Source: Rhabditoides inermis
Lineage: Eukaryota; Nematoda; Chromadorea; Rhabditida; Rhabditidae
DNA: 64,000 nucleotides
Direction of reading: 5' to 3'
Assembly: GCA_963966185.1 (NCBI GenBank)
Contig: CAWZYM010000301.1
Location: forward strand, 310,001-374,000
Part shown: piece by piece, positions 1-13,195 of the stretch
Layout: each line of letters opens with the position of its first letter
Numbering within the stretch: the first letter of the stretch is position 1
Program-made: the position numbers and the translations under genes
The notes under the pieces: generated by a model
What the model was told of the DNA's origin: nothing
Database searches by the model: none
The model's input: only the letters and a program-made list of their open reading frames with translations

Positions 1-954
1 TGTCTCTTTCTCTGACATCAGACAGACTGGCAGCTGGCGCACTCTCACCTCGCCACACTCTCTCGTCGCGGGGCAATAAAGTGGCGTCGATTAGAGGAAT
101 TTAATTGATAGCGAGCGTCAGAGGTCACAAAAAGATGCAAATTTTCGTAGAAGTGTAGTGGCCACCTATTTGCATGTTGTAGTAAAGGGAGACCTTACAC
201 GGTTGCCTAGTTTTCTTGAACAGCAAGCGACAACTGTTTGGTGTCGCCTCGCCTCGATTAAATCACTTCGTGAAAGAAAACCAGGAGGTGTTATAAAAAG
301 ATTACGGGCAGATTTGTAGGTAAGGGAGTGTAGAGGAGTGACGTCGAAACCGTTTCTCGATAGCAGAAGTCTGCGATTCGCAGTACTCGTTCTTGTAAGG
401 TCTACTCGCCGCAGCCGATTTGCCAGTGACCCGTCTCTTCATCTGACACACTATTTCGCCGCTTTTGTGTCTGACTCTCTCTGATCACGCGCTATTTCGT
501 CGGACATTCTTGAGCTTATAGCTCCGCGGATATGAGAGATAAAGATCTGAAAATTGGAATCCTGCATCTCGGGACCGAGACCATCGGATCGATGTCACGT
601 TTGGCTAGATAGGAGTAGTGGGTGGCGCGGTAGAGCGATGGACGTACAGACACCATAGGGCATTTTACACTTACACCAGACTAGCGCGCTTCGCGCGCTA
701 GAAATATAGGTATAAAATAGAGGAGAAAATTATCTATCGATTGACATATAGATTGACTTGATATGTGCTCTGGAAGTGCTATTAGGAGCTGTGCTAGAAG
801 TGCTGTTGTCAGAGCATTCCAAAAATGAGTTATCTTTATTGTATTTCCTTAAATTTGAATTACAGTATTAACAAATGTTCGAACAGTGTCAATGTCTAAC
901 AGTAGCTGGTTGATAATTTTTGATTCTCGACTGATATTATCTTACCTATGCTCA

Positions 955-955
<1 letters not shown>
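1..955 (+). repeat. Core module copy 1 (left-truncated by window edge) with tail
   Basis: This is the first of 13 copies of the ~1-kb core, cut at its 5' side by the window edge. It carries the landmarks seen in every copy: a gggcaataaag stretch, a ttataaaaagattacggg stretch, the block gggaccgagaccatcgg, and the hairpin (arms ctagcgcgc/gcgcgctag, loop ttc) at 681-701. The tail after the hairpin (gtgctctggaagtgctatta) leads into A monomers. Its closest relative is not the neighbouring copy but core 7 (26137-27300); similarity runs on through the tail and the CT-bearing monomer. No function is assigned and no protein domain was recognised on either strand. Confidence 0.85.
681..701. other. Perfect hairpin in core copy 1
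   Basis: A 9-bp inverted repeat, ctagcgcgc and gcgcgctag, surrounds the loop ttc. The same 21-bp sequence is intact in all 13 cores, starting at 681, 4064, 14095, 17380, 20891, 24147, 27031, 30843, 36084, 42182, 45702, 57092 and 62821. Part of it (gcttcgcgcgc) also occurs in the GC box of many A monomers. Confidence 0.9.
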
Positions 956-1466
<511 letters not shown>

Positions 1467-1467
<1 letters not shown>

Positions 1468-2389
1468 TCATAAAATCTCTACTCTCGCCTACGATCATAG
1501 ATAGCCGCTCCGCGCGCCTCCGCGGTCAAAATCTATCAGTAGCTGGTTGACAATGATTAGTTATCACGGATCTAATATTATAAAATCTCTACTCTCGCCA
1601 TTGATCACAGACAGCCGCTCCGCGCGCCTCAGCGGTCAAATTCTATCAGTAGGTGGTTGACAATGATTAGTTATCACGGATCTAATATTATAAAACATCT
1701 ACTCTCGCCTTTGATCACAGACAGCCGCTCCGCGCGCCTCAGCGGTCAAATTCTATCAGTAGCTGGTTGACAATGATTAGTCATCACGGATCTAATATTA
1801 TAAAATCTCTACTCTCGCCTTTGATCACAGACAGCCGCTCCGCGCGCCTCCGCGGTCAAACTCTATCAGTAGCTGGTTGACAATGATTAGTTATCACGGA
1901 TCTAATATTATAAAACATCTACTCTCGCCTTTGATCACAGACAGCCGCTCCGCGCCCCTCAGCGGTCAAATTCTATCAGTAGCTGGTTGACAATGATTAG
2001 TTATCACGGATCTAATATTATAAAATCTCTACTCTCGCCTTTGATCACAGACAGCCGCTCCGCGCGCCTCCGCGGTCAAACTCTATCAGTAGCTCGTTGA
2101 CAATGATTAGTTATCACGGATCTAGTATTATAAAACATCTACTCTCGCCTTTGATCACAGACAGCCGCTCCGCGCGCCTCCGCGGTCAAATCCTATCAGT
2201 AGCTGGTTGACAATGATTAGTTATCACGGATCTAATATTATAAAATATTTACTCTCGCCTTTGATCACAGACAGCCGCTCCGCGCGCCTCCGCGGTCAAA
2301 TCCTATCAGTAGCTGGTTGACAATGATTAGTTATCACGAATCTAATATTATAAAATATCTACTCTCGCCTACAATCATAGACAGCCGCC
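1467..2389 (+). repeat. B-monomer satellite array, about 8 units
   Basis: Tandem 110-bp B monomers, each with tatcagtagctggttgacaa, ttatcacggatctaat, tataaaatctctactctcg and gatcacagacagccgctccg. Units alternate between tctctactctcg and acatctactctcg variants, hinting at a dimeric sub-periodicity. The last unit breaks off at gacagccgcc and joins an A monomer directly. Confidence 0.9.
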
Positions 2390-2925
2390 AATAAGAATAA
2401 ATTGATCACTGCTACTGATATGAATTTTCTCCGACTCTCTGATCGTTCACTTTCTCGTATGCACATAGAAAGCGCTCCGGCACGCTCCGCGCGCCTCCGC
2501 GGTCAAAGTATATCAGTAGATCAGTAATAATAAGAATATATTAATCACTGATACTGTAATGCATTTTCTCCGACTCTCTGATCTTTTACTCTTTCGTATG
2601 CACATAGAAGGTGCTCCGGCACGCTTCGCGCGCCTCCGCGGTCAAAGCCGATCAGTAGATCAGTAATAATAAGAATAAATTGATCACTGCTACTGATATA
2701 AATTTTCTCCGACTCTCTGATCGTTCACTTTCTCGTATGCACATAGAAGGCGCTCCGGCACGCTTCGCGCGCCTCCGCGGTCAAATTCTATCAGTAGATC
2801 AGTAATTATAATAGAATATTGAACACTGATACTGATATGCATTCTCTCCTACTCTCTGATCTTTCACTCTCTCGTAAGCACAAAGAAGGGCGCTCCGGCA
2901 CACTCCGCGGTAAAGCCTATCAGAA
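2389..2925 (+). repeat. A-monomer array, 4 units
   Basis: Four A monomers. The last has a shortened GC box (gctccggcacactccgcggt) that lacks the inner gcgcgcctc. This short-box form is the usual last monomer before a link and (GA)n tract, so it marks the 3' edge of most arrays in the window. Confidence 0.85.
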
Positions 2926-3045
2926 GCTGGTTGACAATTTTTATTTATTAGAGATACAAATATAATTTATACTTATCACTGGTCTTTTATTATAAAATCA
3001 ATAGAGAGAGAGACGAAAGAGAGAGCGAGAGAGAGAGAGAAAGAC

Positions 3046-3111
<66 letters not shown>

Positions 3112-3169
3112 GAGAGAGCAAGAGAGGGAGAGAGGGAGTGAAAGAGAGAAAGAGAGAAAGAGAGATGAG
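2925..3169 (+). repeat. Link plus (GA)n tract preceding core 2
   Basis: The link (aagctggttgacaattttta through ttataaaatcaatag) is a diverged B half-monomer. It runs into about 165 bp of GA repeat (3002-3168) with occasional gacgaaag interruptions. The purine strand is the + strand, as before every core. Serine/leucine-rich frames on the minus strand here are repeat translations. Confidence 0.9.
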
Positions 3170-4335
3170 AAAAGGGATTGGATGAAAAAATGAGGTTACA
3201 CAGTATTTCGCCTCGCCTCACTTCCCTGATTGAATATAGAATGACGTGAGTGCATATAGTAATGTTTTATTGTATGTGCTCAGAAAATAAAATTTGCACA
3301 GTTTGTTGGAGTGTGGTGAGCTGTTTCGTAGTGCATGGTGATGTTCTCGCTCATTTGCACGATTGACTGTCTTTTTCTCTGACATCAGACAGACTGGCAG
3401 CTGGCGCACTCTCACCTCGCCACACTCTCTCGTCGCGGGGCAATAAAGTGGCGTCGATTAGAAGAATTTAATTGATAGCGGGCGTAAGAGGTCACAAAAA
3501 GATGCAAATTTTGGTAGAAGTGTAGTGGCCACCTATTTGCATGTTGTAGTAAAGGGAGATCTGACACGGTTTCCTAGTTTTCTTGAACAGCCCGCGACAA
3601 CTGTTTGGTGTCGCCTCGCCTCGATTAAATCACTTCGTGAAAAGAAACCAGGAGGAGTTATAAAAAGATTACGGGCCAATTTGTAGGTGAGGGAGTGTAG
3701 AGGAGTGACGTCGAAACCGTTTTTCGATAGCTGAAGTCTGCGATTCGCAGTACTCGTTCTTGTAAGGCCTACTCGATGCAACCGTTCAACGACCTAACCG
3801 TCTCTTCATCTGACACACTATTTCGCTCTTTTTTCTGTCTGACTCTCTCTGATTACGCGCTTTTTCGTCGAATTTTCTTTAAGGCTTATAGCTCCGCGGA
3901 TATGAGAGATAAAGGGCTGAAAATTGGAATCCTGCATCTCGGGACCGAGACCATCGGATCGATGTCACGTTTGGCTAGATAGGAGTAGTGGCTGGCGCGG
4001 TAGAGCGATGGACGGACGGACAAAAAGTGCGGAAACCATAGGGCATTTTACACTTACACCTGACTAGCGCGCTTCGCGCGCTAGAAATATAGGTGTAAAA
4101 CAGAGGAGAAAATTATCTATCGATTGATATATAGATTGACTTGATATGTGCTCTGGAAGTGCTATTAGGAGCTGTGCTAGAAGTGCTGTTGTCAGAGTCT
4201 TCCAGTAGATGACTTATCTTTTTTTGATTTCCTCATTTTTAATCTACAGTATTATCAAATATTCAGGAAGTGACGCAGTCTATCAGTAGCTGGTTGACAG
4301 TTACTGCTTTTCTACAGATATTGTATTTACTATGC
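3170..4335 (+). repeat. Core module copy 2 with tail
   Basis: Full core with hairpin at 4064-4084. It belongs to the sequence subfamily with gcaaccgttcaacgacctaa in the middle of the core (shared with copies 3 and 6) and the extra gacggacggacaaaaagtgc block before the hairpin. Minus-strand frames of 65 and 82 codons are open here and recur in related copies, but recent duplication explains that without selection. Confidence 0.9.
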
Positions 4336-5222
4336 TCATAGAAGGCGCTTCGGCACGATGCCGCGTGCCTCCGCGGTCAAAGTCTATCAGTAGATCAGTA
4401 ATAACAAGAATATATTGATCACTGATACTGATTTGCATTTTCTCCGACTCTCTGATCTTTTACTCTTTCGTATGCACATAGAAGGCGCTCCGGCACGCTT
4501 CGCGCGCCTCCGCGGTCAAAGCCGATCAGTAGATCAGTAATTATAAAAAAAACATTGATCACTGATACTGATATACATTTTCTCCGACTCTCTGATCTTT
4601 CACACTTTCACTTTCTCGTATGCACATAGAAAGCGCTCCGGCACGCTTCGCGCGCTTCCGCGGTCAAAGCCGATCAGTAGATCAGTAATTATAATAATAT
4701 ATTAATCACTGATACTGATATGCGATCTCTTCTACTCTCTGATCTTTTACTCTTTCGTATGCGCATAGAGGGCGCTCCGGCACGCTTCGCGCGCCTCCGC
4801 GGTCAAGCCTATCAGTAGAACAGTAATTATAATAATACATTGATCACTGATACTGATATGCATTTTCTCCGACTCTCTGATTTTTCACTCTCTCGTATGT
4901 ACAAAGAAGGCGCTCCGGCACGCTTCGCGCGCCTCCGCGGTCAAAGTCTATCAGTAGATCAGTAATAATAATAATATATTAATCACTGATACTGATATGC
5001 AATCTCTTCTACTCTCTGATCTTTTACTCTTTCGTATGTACATAAAGGGCGCACCTCCGCGGTCAAAGCCGATCAGTAGATCAGTAATAATAATAAAATA
5101 TTGATCGTTGATACTGATATGCATTTTCTTTTACTCTCTGATTTTTCACTCTCTCGTATGCACATAGAGGGCGCTCCGGCACGCTTCGCGCGCCTCCGCG
5201 GTCAAAGTCGATCAGTAGATCA
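4335..5222 (+). repeat. A-monomer array, about 6 units
   Basis: A monomers with variable AT-rich spacers between the gatcagtaa and ttgatcactg segments. One unit near 5035-5050 has a truncated GC box (gggcgcacctccgcgg). The array passes into B units near 5222 at tatcagtagctggttgacaa. Confidence 0.85.
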
Positions 5223-5886
5223 ATATATATTATCAGTAGCTGGTTGACAATTATTAGTTATCACGGATCTAATATCATAAAATATCTACTCTCGCCTACG
5301 ATCATAGATAGCCGCTCCGCGCGCCTCCGCGGTCAAAATCTATCAGTAGCTAGTTGACAATGATTAGTTATCACGGATCTAATATTATAAAATCTCTACT
5401 CTCGCCTTTGATCACAGACAGCCGCTCCGCGCGCCTCAGCGGTCAAACTCTATCAGTAGCTGGTTGACAATGATCAGTTATCACGGATCTAATATTATAA
5501 AATCTCTACTCTCGCCTTTGATCACAGACAGCCGCTCCGCGCGCCTCAGCGGTCAAACTCTATCAGTAGCTGGTTGACAATGATTAGTTATCACGGATCT
5601 AATATTATAAAATCTCTACTCTCGCCTTTGATCACAGACAGCCGCTCCGCGCGCCTCAGCGGTCAAACTCTATCAGTAGCTGGTTGACAATGATTAGTTA
5701 TCACGGATCTAATATAATGAAATCTCTACTTTCCCCTATGATCATAGACAGCCGCTCCGCGCTCAAATTCTATCAGTAGCTGGTTGACAATGATAAGTTA
5801 TCACGGATGTGATATTATAAAATCTTTACTCTCGCCTATGATCATAGACAGCCGCTCCGCGCGTCTCTGCGGTCAAATTCTATCAG
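5222..5886 (+). repeat. B-monomer array, about 6 units
   Basis: 110-bp B monomers. One unit near 5700-5770 carries taatataatgaaatctctac and a shortened box (gctccgcgctcaaattc). The same odd unit recurs at 7880-7950, showing that this boundary region was duplicated together with the 2.18-kb repeat downstream. Confidence 0.85.
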
Positions 5887-7567
5887 TAGATCAGTTATAA
5901 TGAGAATATATTGATCACTGCTACTGATATGAGTTTTCTCCGACTCTCTGATCGTTCACTTTCTCGTATGCACATAGAAAGCGCTCCGGCACGCTCTGCG
6001 CGCCTCCGCGGTCAAAAGTCGATCAGTAAATCAGTAATAATAAGAATTTATTGATCACTGCTACTGATATGCATTTTCTCCGACTCTCTGAAATTTTACT
6101 TTTTCGTATGCACATAGAAAGCGCTCCGGCACGCTCCGCGCGCCTCCGCGGTCAAAAGTCGATCAGTATATCAGTAATAATAAGAATATATTGATCACTG
6201 CTACTGATATGCATTTTCTCCGACTCTCTGAAATTTTACTTTCTCGTATGCACATAGAAAGCGCTCCGGCACGCTTCGCGCGCCTCCGCGGTCAAAGCCG
6301 ATCAGTATATCAGTAATTTTAATAAAACATTGATCACTGATACTGATAAGCATTTTCTCCGACTTTCTGATCTTTTACTCTTTCGTTTGCACAAAGAGGG
6401 CGCTCCGGCACGCTTCGCGCGCCTCCGCGGTCAAAGTATATCAGTAGATCAGTAACTACACAAATATACTGATCACTGATACTGATATGCCTTCTCTCCT
6501 ACTCTCTGATCTTTATTTTTCTCGTATGCACATAGAAAGCGCCCCGGCACGCTTCGCGCGCCTCCGCGGTCAAAGCCGATCAGTATATCAGTAATTTTAA
6601 TAAAACATTGATCACTGATACTGATAAGCATTTTCTCCGACTTTCTGATCTTTTAATCTTTCGTTTGCACATAGAGGGCGCTCCGGCACGCTTCGCGCGC
6701 CTCCGCGGTCAAAGTATATCAGTAGATCAGTGAAAATAAGAATTTATTGATCACTGCTTCTGATATGCATTTTCTCCGACTCTCTGATCTTTCTTTTTCT
6801 CGTATGCACATAGAAAGCGCTCAGGCACGCTTTGCGCGCCTCCGCGGTCAAAGTATATCAGTAGATCAGTAACTACACAAATATACTGATCACTGATACT
6901 GATATGCCTTCTCTCCTACTCTCTGATCTTTCTTTTTCTCGTATGCACATAAAAAGCGCCCCGGCACGCTTCGCGCGCCTCCGCGGTCAAAGTATATCAG
7001 TAGATCAGTAACTACACAAATATACTGATCACTGATACTAATATGCCTTCTCTCCTACTCTCTGATCTTTCTTTTTCTCGTATGCACATAGAAAGCGCTC
7101 CGGCACGCTTCGCGCACCTCCGCGGTCAAAGTATATCAGTAGATCAGTAACTACACAAATATACTGATCACTGCTTCTGATATGCATTTTCTCCGACTCT
7201 CTGATCTTTATTTTTCTCGTATTCACATAGAAAGCGCTCCGGCACGCTTCGCGCGCCTCCGCGGTTAAAGCCGATCAGTAGATCAGTAATTATAATAATA
7301 TATTGAACACTGATACTGATATGCATTCTTTACTACTCTCTGATCTTTCATATCAGTAATAATAAGAATGTATTGATCACTGTTACTGATATGCATTCTC
7401 TCCGACTCTCTGATATTTTACTCTCTCGGATGCACATAGGAGGCGCTCCGGCACGCTTCGCGCGCCTCCGCGGTCAAAGTATATCAGTAGATCAGTAATT
7501 ATAATAATACATTGATCACTGATACAGATATGCATTTTCTTATACTCTCTGATTTTTCACTTTCTCG
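5886..7567 (+). repeat. A-monomer array, about 12 units (first copy of the 2.18-kb repeat)
   Basis: Mixed A subtypes, including several with an unusual actacacaaatatactgatc spacer. Near 7345-7360 one monomer is cut short (gatctttcatatcagtaata) and lacks its GC box. This deletion is present in all three 2.18-kb copies. Confidence 0.85.
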
Positions 7568-8060
7568 TCATAAAATAACTACTCTACGATCATAGATAGC
7601 CGCTCCGCGCGTCTCTGCGGGTCAAATTCTATCAGTAGCTGGTTGACAATGATTAGTTATCACGGATCTAATGTTATAAAATCTCTACTCTCGCCTTTGA
7701 TCACAGACAGCCGCTCCGCGCGCCTCAGCGGTCAAACTCTATCAGTAGCTGGTTGACAATGATCAGTTATCACGGATCTAATATTATAAAATCTCTACTC
7801 TCGCCTTTGATCACAGACAGCCGCTCCGCGCGCCTCAGCGGTCAAACTCTATCAGTAGCTGGTTGACAATGATTAGTTATCACGGATCTAATATAATGAA
7901 ATCTCTACTTTCCCCTATGATCATAGACAGCCGCTCCGCGCTCAAATTCTATCAGTAGCTGGTTGACAATGATAAGTTATCACGGATGTGATATTATAAA
8001 ATCTTTACTCTCGCCTATGATCATAGACAGCCGCTCCGCGCGTCTCTGCGGTCAAATTCT
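7567..8060 (+). repeat. B-monomer array, 4-5 units (first/second copy junction)
   Basis: Begins at the recurrent A-to-B joint (ctcgtcataaaataact) and ends where ctctgcggtcaaattctatc meets an A spacer. It contains the gatgtgatattataaaatct unit that marks the 2.18-kb repeat. Confidence 0.85.
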
Positions 8061-9746
8061 ATCAGTAGATCAGTTATAATGAGAATATATTGATCACTGC
8101 TACTGATATGAGTTTTCTCCGACTCTCTGATCGTTCACTTTCTCGTATGCACATAGAAAGCGCTCCGGCACGCTCTGCGCGCCTCCGCGGTCAAAAGTCG
8201 ATCAGTAAATCAGTAATAATAAGAATTTATTGATCACTGCTACTGATATGCATTTTCTCCGACTCTCTGAAATTTTACTTTTTCGTATGCACATAGAAAG
8301 CGCTCCGGCACGCTCCGCGCGCCTCCGCGGTCAAAAGTCGATCAGTATATCAGTAATAATAAGAATATATTGATCACTGCTACTGATATGCATTTTCTCC
8401 GACTCTCTGAAATTTTACTTTCTCGTATGCACATAGAAAGCGTTCCGGCACGCTTCGCGCGCCTCCGCGGTCAAAGCCGATCAGTATATCAGTAATTTTA
8501 ATAAAACATTGATCACTGATACTGATAAGCATTTTCTCCTACTTTCTGATCTTTTACTCTTTCGTTTGCACAAAGAGGGCGCTCCGGCACGCTTCGCGCG
8601 CCTCCGCGGTCAAAGTATATCAGTAGATCAGTAACTACACAAATATACTGATCACTGATACTGATATGCCTTCTCTCCTACTCTCTGATCTTTCTTTTTC
8701 TCGTATGCACATAGAAAGCGCCCCGGCACGCTTCGCGCGCCTCCGCGGTCAAAGCCGATCAGTATATCAGTAATTTTAATAAAACATTGATCACTGATAC
8801 TGATAAGCATTTTCTCCGACTTTCTGATCTTTTAATCTTTCGTTTGCACATAGAGGGCGCTCCGGCACGCTTCGCGCGCCTCCGCGGTCAAAGTATATCA
8901 GTAGATCAGTGAAAATAAGAATATATTGATCACTGCTTCTGATATGCATTTTCTCCGACTCTCTGATCTTTCTTTTTCTCGTATGCACATAGAAAGCGCT
9001 CAGGCACGCTTTGCGCGCCTCCGCGGTCAAAGTATATCAGTAGATCAGTAACTACACAAATATACTGATCACTGATACTGATATGCCTTCTCTCCTACTC
9101 TCTGATCTTTCTTTTTCTCGTATGCACATAAAAAGCGCCCCGGCACGCTTCGCGCGCCTCCGCGGTCAAAGTATATCAGTAGATCAGTAACTACACAAAT
9201 ATACTGATCACTGATACTAATATGCCTTCTCTCCTACTCTCTGATCTTTCTTTTTCTCGTATGCACATAGAAAGCGCTCCGGCACGCTTCGCGCACCTCC
9301 GCGGTCAAAGTATATCAGTAGATCAGTAACTACACAAATATACTGATCACTGCTTCTGATATGCATTTTCTCCGACTCTCTGATCTTTATTTTTCTCGTA
9401 TTCACATAGAAAGCGCTCCGGCACGCTTCGCGCGCCTCCGCGGTTAAAGCCGATCAGTAGATCAGTAATTATAATAATATATTGAACACTGATACTGATA
9501 TGCATTCTTTACTACTCTCTGATCTTTCATATCAGTAATAATAAGAATGTATTGATCACTGTTACTGATATGCATTCTCTCCGACTCTCTGATATTTTAC
9601 TCTCTCGGATGCACATAGGAGGCGCTCCGGCACGCTTCGCGCGCCTCCGCGGTCAAAGTATATCAGTAGATCAGTAATTATAATAATACATTGATCACTG
9701 ATACAGATATGCATTTTCTTATACTCTCTGATTTTTCACTTTCTCG
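8060..9746 (+). repeat. A-monomer array, about 12 units (second copy of the 2.18-kb repeat)
   Basis: Nearly identical to 5886-7567, with the same order of A subtypes and the same box-less short monomer near 9525-9540. Minus-strand frames up to 79 codons recur at fixed offsets from copy to copy; they are satellite translations. Confidence 0.85.
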
Positions 9747-10250
9747 TCATAAAATAACTACTCTACGATCATAGATAGCCGCTCCGCGCGTCTCTGCGGG
9801 TCAAATTCTATCAGTAGCTGGTTGACAATGATTAGTTATCACGGATCTAATGTTATAAAATCTCTACTCTCGCCTTTGATCACAGACAGCCGCTCCGCGC
9901 GCCTCAGCGGTCAAATTCTATCAGTAGCTGGTTGACAATGATTAGTTATCACGGATATAATATTATAAAATCTCTACTCTCGCCTTTGATCACAGACAGC
10001 CGCTCTGCGCGCCTCAGCGGTCAAACTCTATCAGTAGCTGGTTGACAATGATTAGTTATCACGGATCTAATATTATAAAATCTCTACTCTCGCCTTTGAT
10101 CACAGACAGCCGCTCCGCGCGCCTCAGCGGTCAGTTTCTATCATTAGCTGGTTGACAATGATAAGTTATCACGGATGTGATATTATAAAATCTTTACTCT
10201 CGCCTATGATCATAGACAGCCGCTCCGCGCGTCTCTGCGGTCAAATTCTA
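9746..10250 (+). repeat. B-monomer array, 4-5 units
   Basis: B units between the second and third 2.18-kb copies. It lacks the taatataatgaaatctctac unit found at 5700 and 7880 and instead carries a ggtcagtttctatcattagc variant, so the B part of the large repeat has exchanged monomers independently of the A part. Confidence 0.85.
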
Positions 10251-11935
10251 TCAGTAGATCAGTTATAATGAGAATATATTGATCACTGCTACTGATATGA
10301 GTTTTCTCCGACTCTCTGATCGTTCACTTTCTCGTATGCACATAGAAAGCGCTCCGGCACGCTCTGCGCGCCTCCGCGGTCAAAAGTCGATCAGTAAATC
10401 AGTAATAATAAGAATTTATTGATCACTGCTACTGATATGCATTTTCTCCGACTCTCTGAAATTTTACTTTTTCGTATGCACATAGAAAGCGCTCCGGCAC
10501 GCTCCGCGCGCCTCCGCGGTCAAAAGTCGATCAGTATATCAGTAATAATAAGAATATATTGATCACTGCTACTGATATGCATTTTCTCCGACTCTCTGAA
10601 ATTTTACTTTCTCGTATGCACATAGAAAGCGTTCCGGCACGCTTCGCGCGCCTCCGCGGTCAAAGCCGATCAGTATATCAGTAATTTTAATAAAACATTG
10701 ATCACTGATACTGATAAGCATTTTCTCCGACTTTCTGATCTTTTACTCTTTCGTTTGCACAAAGAGGGCGCTCCGGCACGCTTCGCGCGCCTCCGCGGTC
10801 AAAGTATATCAGTAGATCAGTAACTACACAAATATACTGATCACTGATACTGATATGCCTTCTCTCCTACTCTCTGATCTTTCTTTTTCTCGTATGCACA
10901 TAGAAAGCGCCCCGGCACGCTTCGCGCGCCTCCGCGGTCAAAGCCGATCAGTATATCAGTAATTTTAATAAAACATTGATCACTGATACTGATAAGCATT
11001 TTCTCCGACTTTCTGATCTTTTAATCTTTCGTTTGCACATAGAGGGCGCTCCGGCACGCTTCGCGCGCCTCCGCGGTCAAAGTATATCAGTAGATCAGTG
11101 AAAATAAGAATATATTGATCACTGCTTCTGATATGCATTTTCTCCGACTCTCTGATCTTTCTTTTTCTCGTATGCACATAGAAAGCGCTCAGGCACGCTT
11201 TGCGCGCCTCCGCGGTCAAAGTATATCAGTAGATCAGTAACTACACAAATATACTGATCACTGATACTGATATGCCTTCTCTCCTACTCTCTGATCTTTC
11301 TTTTTCTCGTATGCACATAAAAAGCGCCCCGGCACGCTTCGCGCGCCTCCGCGGTCAAAGTATATCAGTAGATCAGTAACTACACAAATATACTGATCAC
11401 TGATACTAATATGCCTTCTCTCCTACTCTCTGATCTTTCTTTTTCTCGTATGCACATAGAAAGCGCTCCGGCACGCTTCGCGCACCTCCGCGGTCAAAGT
11501 ATATCAGTAGATCAGTAACTACACAAATATACTGATCACTGCTTCTGATATGCATTTTCTCCGACTCTCTGATCTTTATTTTTCTCGTATTCACATAGAA
11601 AGCGCTCCGGCACGCTTCGCGCGCCTCCGCGGTTAAAGCCGATCAGTAGATCAGTAATTATAATAATATATTGAACACTGATACTGATATGCATTCTTTA
11701 CTACTCTCTGATCTTTCATATCAGTAATAATAAGAATGTATTGATCACTGTTACTGATATGCATTCTCTCCGACTCTCTGATATTTTACTCTCTCGGATG
11801 CACATAGGAGGCGCTCCGGCACGCTTCGCGCGCCTCCGCGGTCAAAGTATATCAGTAGATCAGTAATTATAATAATACATTGATCACTGATACAGATATG
11901 CATTTTCTTATACTCTCTGATTTTTCACTTTCTCG
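10250..11935 (+). repeat. A-monomer array, about 12 units (third copy of the 2.18-kb repeat)
   Basis: Third near-identical A block, with the box-less short monomer near 11715-11725. Ends at the same ctcgtcataaaataact joint as its two sisters. Confidence 0.85.
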
Positions 11936-12672
11936 TCATAAAATAACTACTCTACGATCATAGATAGCCGCTCCGCGCGTCTCTGCGGGTCAAATTCTAT
12001 CAGTAGCTGGTTGACAATGATTAGTTATCACGGATCTAATGTTATAAAATCTCTACTCTCGCCTTTGATCACAGACAGCCGCTCCGCGCGCCTCAGCGGT
12101 CAAATTCTATCAGTAGCTGGTTGACAATGATTAGTTATCACGGATATAATATTATAAAATCTCTACTCTCGCCTTTGATCACAGACAGCCGCTCTGCGCG
12201 CCTCAGCGGTCAAACTCTATCAGTAGCTGGTTGACAATGATTAGTTATCACGGATCTAATATTATAAAATCTCTACTCTCGCCTTTGATCACAGACAGCC
12301 GCTCCGCGCGCCTCAGCGGTCAGTTTCTATCATTAGCTGGTTGACAATGATTAGTAATTAGTTATCACGGATCTAGTATTATAAAATCTCTACTCTCGCC
12401 TATGATCATAGACATCCGCTCCGCGCGCCTCAGCGGTCAAACTCTCTCAGTAGCTGGTTGACAATGATTAGTTATCACGGATCTAATATTATAAAATCTC
12501 TACTCTCGCCTTTGATCACAGACAGCCGCTCCGCGCGCCTCAGCGGTCAGTTTCTATCATTAGCTGGTTGACAATGATTAGTAATTAGTTATCACGGATC
12601 TAGTATTATAAAATCTCTACTCTCGCCTTTGATCACAGACAGCCGCTCCGCGCGCCTCAGCGGTTAAATTTT
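11935..12672 (+). repeat. B-monomer array, 6-7 units
   Basis: B units. A ten-base duplication (gattagtaattag) appears in two separate units near 12350 and 12585, so the two-unit segment carrying it was itself duplicated (about 220 bp). Confidence 0.85.
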
Positions 12673-12945
12673 ATCAGTAGATCAGTAATAATAAGAATAA
12701 ACTGATCACTGCTACTGATATGCATTTTCTCCGACTCTCTGATCGTTCACATTCTCGTATGCACATAGAAAGCGCTCCGGCACGCTCCGCGCGCCTCCGC
12801 GGTTAAAGCCGATCAGTAGATCAGTAATTATAATAATATATTGAACACTGATACTGATATGCATTCTTTCCTACTCTCTGATCTTTCACTCTCTCGTATG
12901 CACATATAGGGCGCTCCGGCACACTCCGCGGTAAAGCCTATCAGA
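12672..12945 (+). repeat. A-monomer pair
   Basis: Two A monomers; the second has the short GC box that precedes link sequences. Confidence 0.8.
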
Positions 12946-13019
12946 AGCTGGTTGACAATTTTCATTTATTAGAGATACAAATATAATTTATAGTTATCAC
13001 TGGTCTTTTATTATAAAAT

Positions 13020-13068
<49 letters not shown>

Positions 13069-13195
13069 AAAGAGAGAGAGAGAGAAAGACGAAAGAGAGA
13101 GAGAGATAAAGAGAGAGAGATAGAGAGAGAGGAAGAGAGGGAGAGAGGAAGAGAAAGAGAGAAAGAGAGAGATAGAGAGAGACGAAAAAAGAGAG
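12945..13195 (+). repeat. Link plus (GA)n tract preceding core 3
   Basis: B-derived link (12945-13020) followed by about 175 bp of GA with gacaaaag, gacgaaag and gatag interruptions (13021-13195). Paralogous to 2925-3169 but with a different order of interruptions. Confidence 0.9.

Larger units (their letters stand above)
5790..12350 (+). repeat. Large tandem triplication, unit about 2.18 kb
   Basis: Three consecutive blocks of mixed A and B monomers repeat almost identically. Matching landmarks lie 2179 bp apart between the first and second copy and 2189 bp apart between the second and third (for example the gatcagttataatgagaata monomer at about 5889, 8068 and 10257). Each unit holds about 12 A monomers and 4-5 B monomers. 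The near-identity suggests recent unequal exchange; collapse or expansion in the assembly cannot be excluded. Confidence 0.85.

Noticed and set aside
610..650. tRNA A-box-like sequence in cores (gtggcgcggtagagcgatgg)
   Set aside because: The seventh A-box base does not fit, no B box (ggttcgaatcc) follows and no cloverleaf can be drawn.
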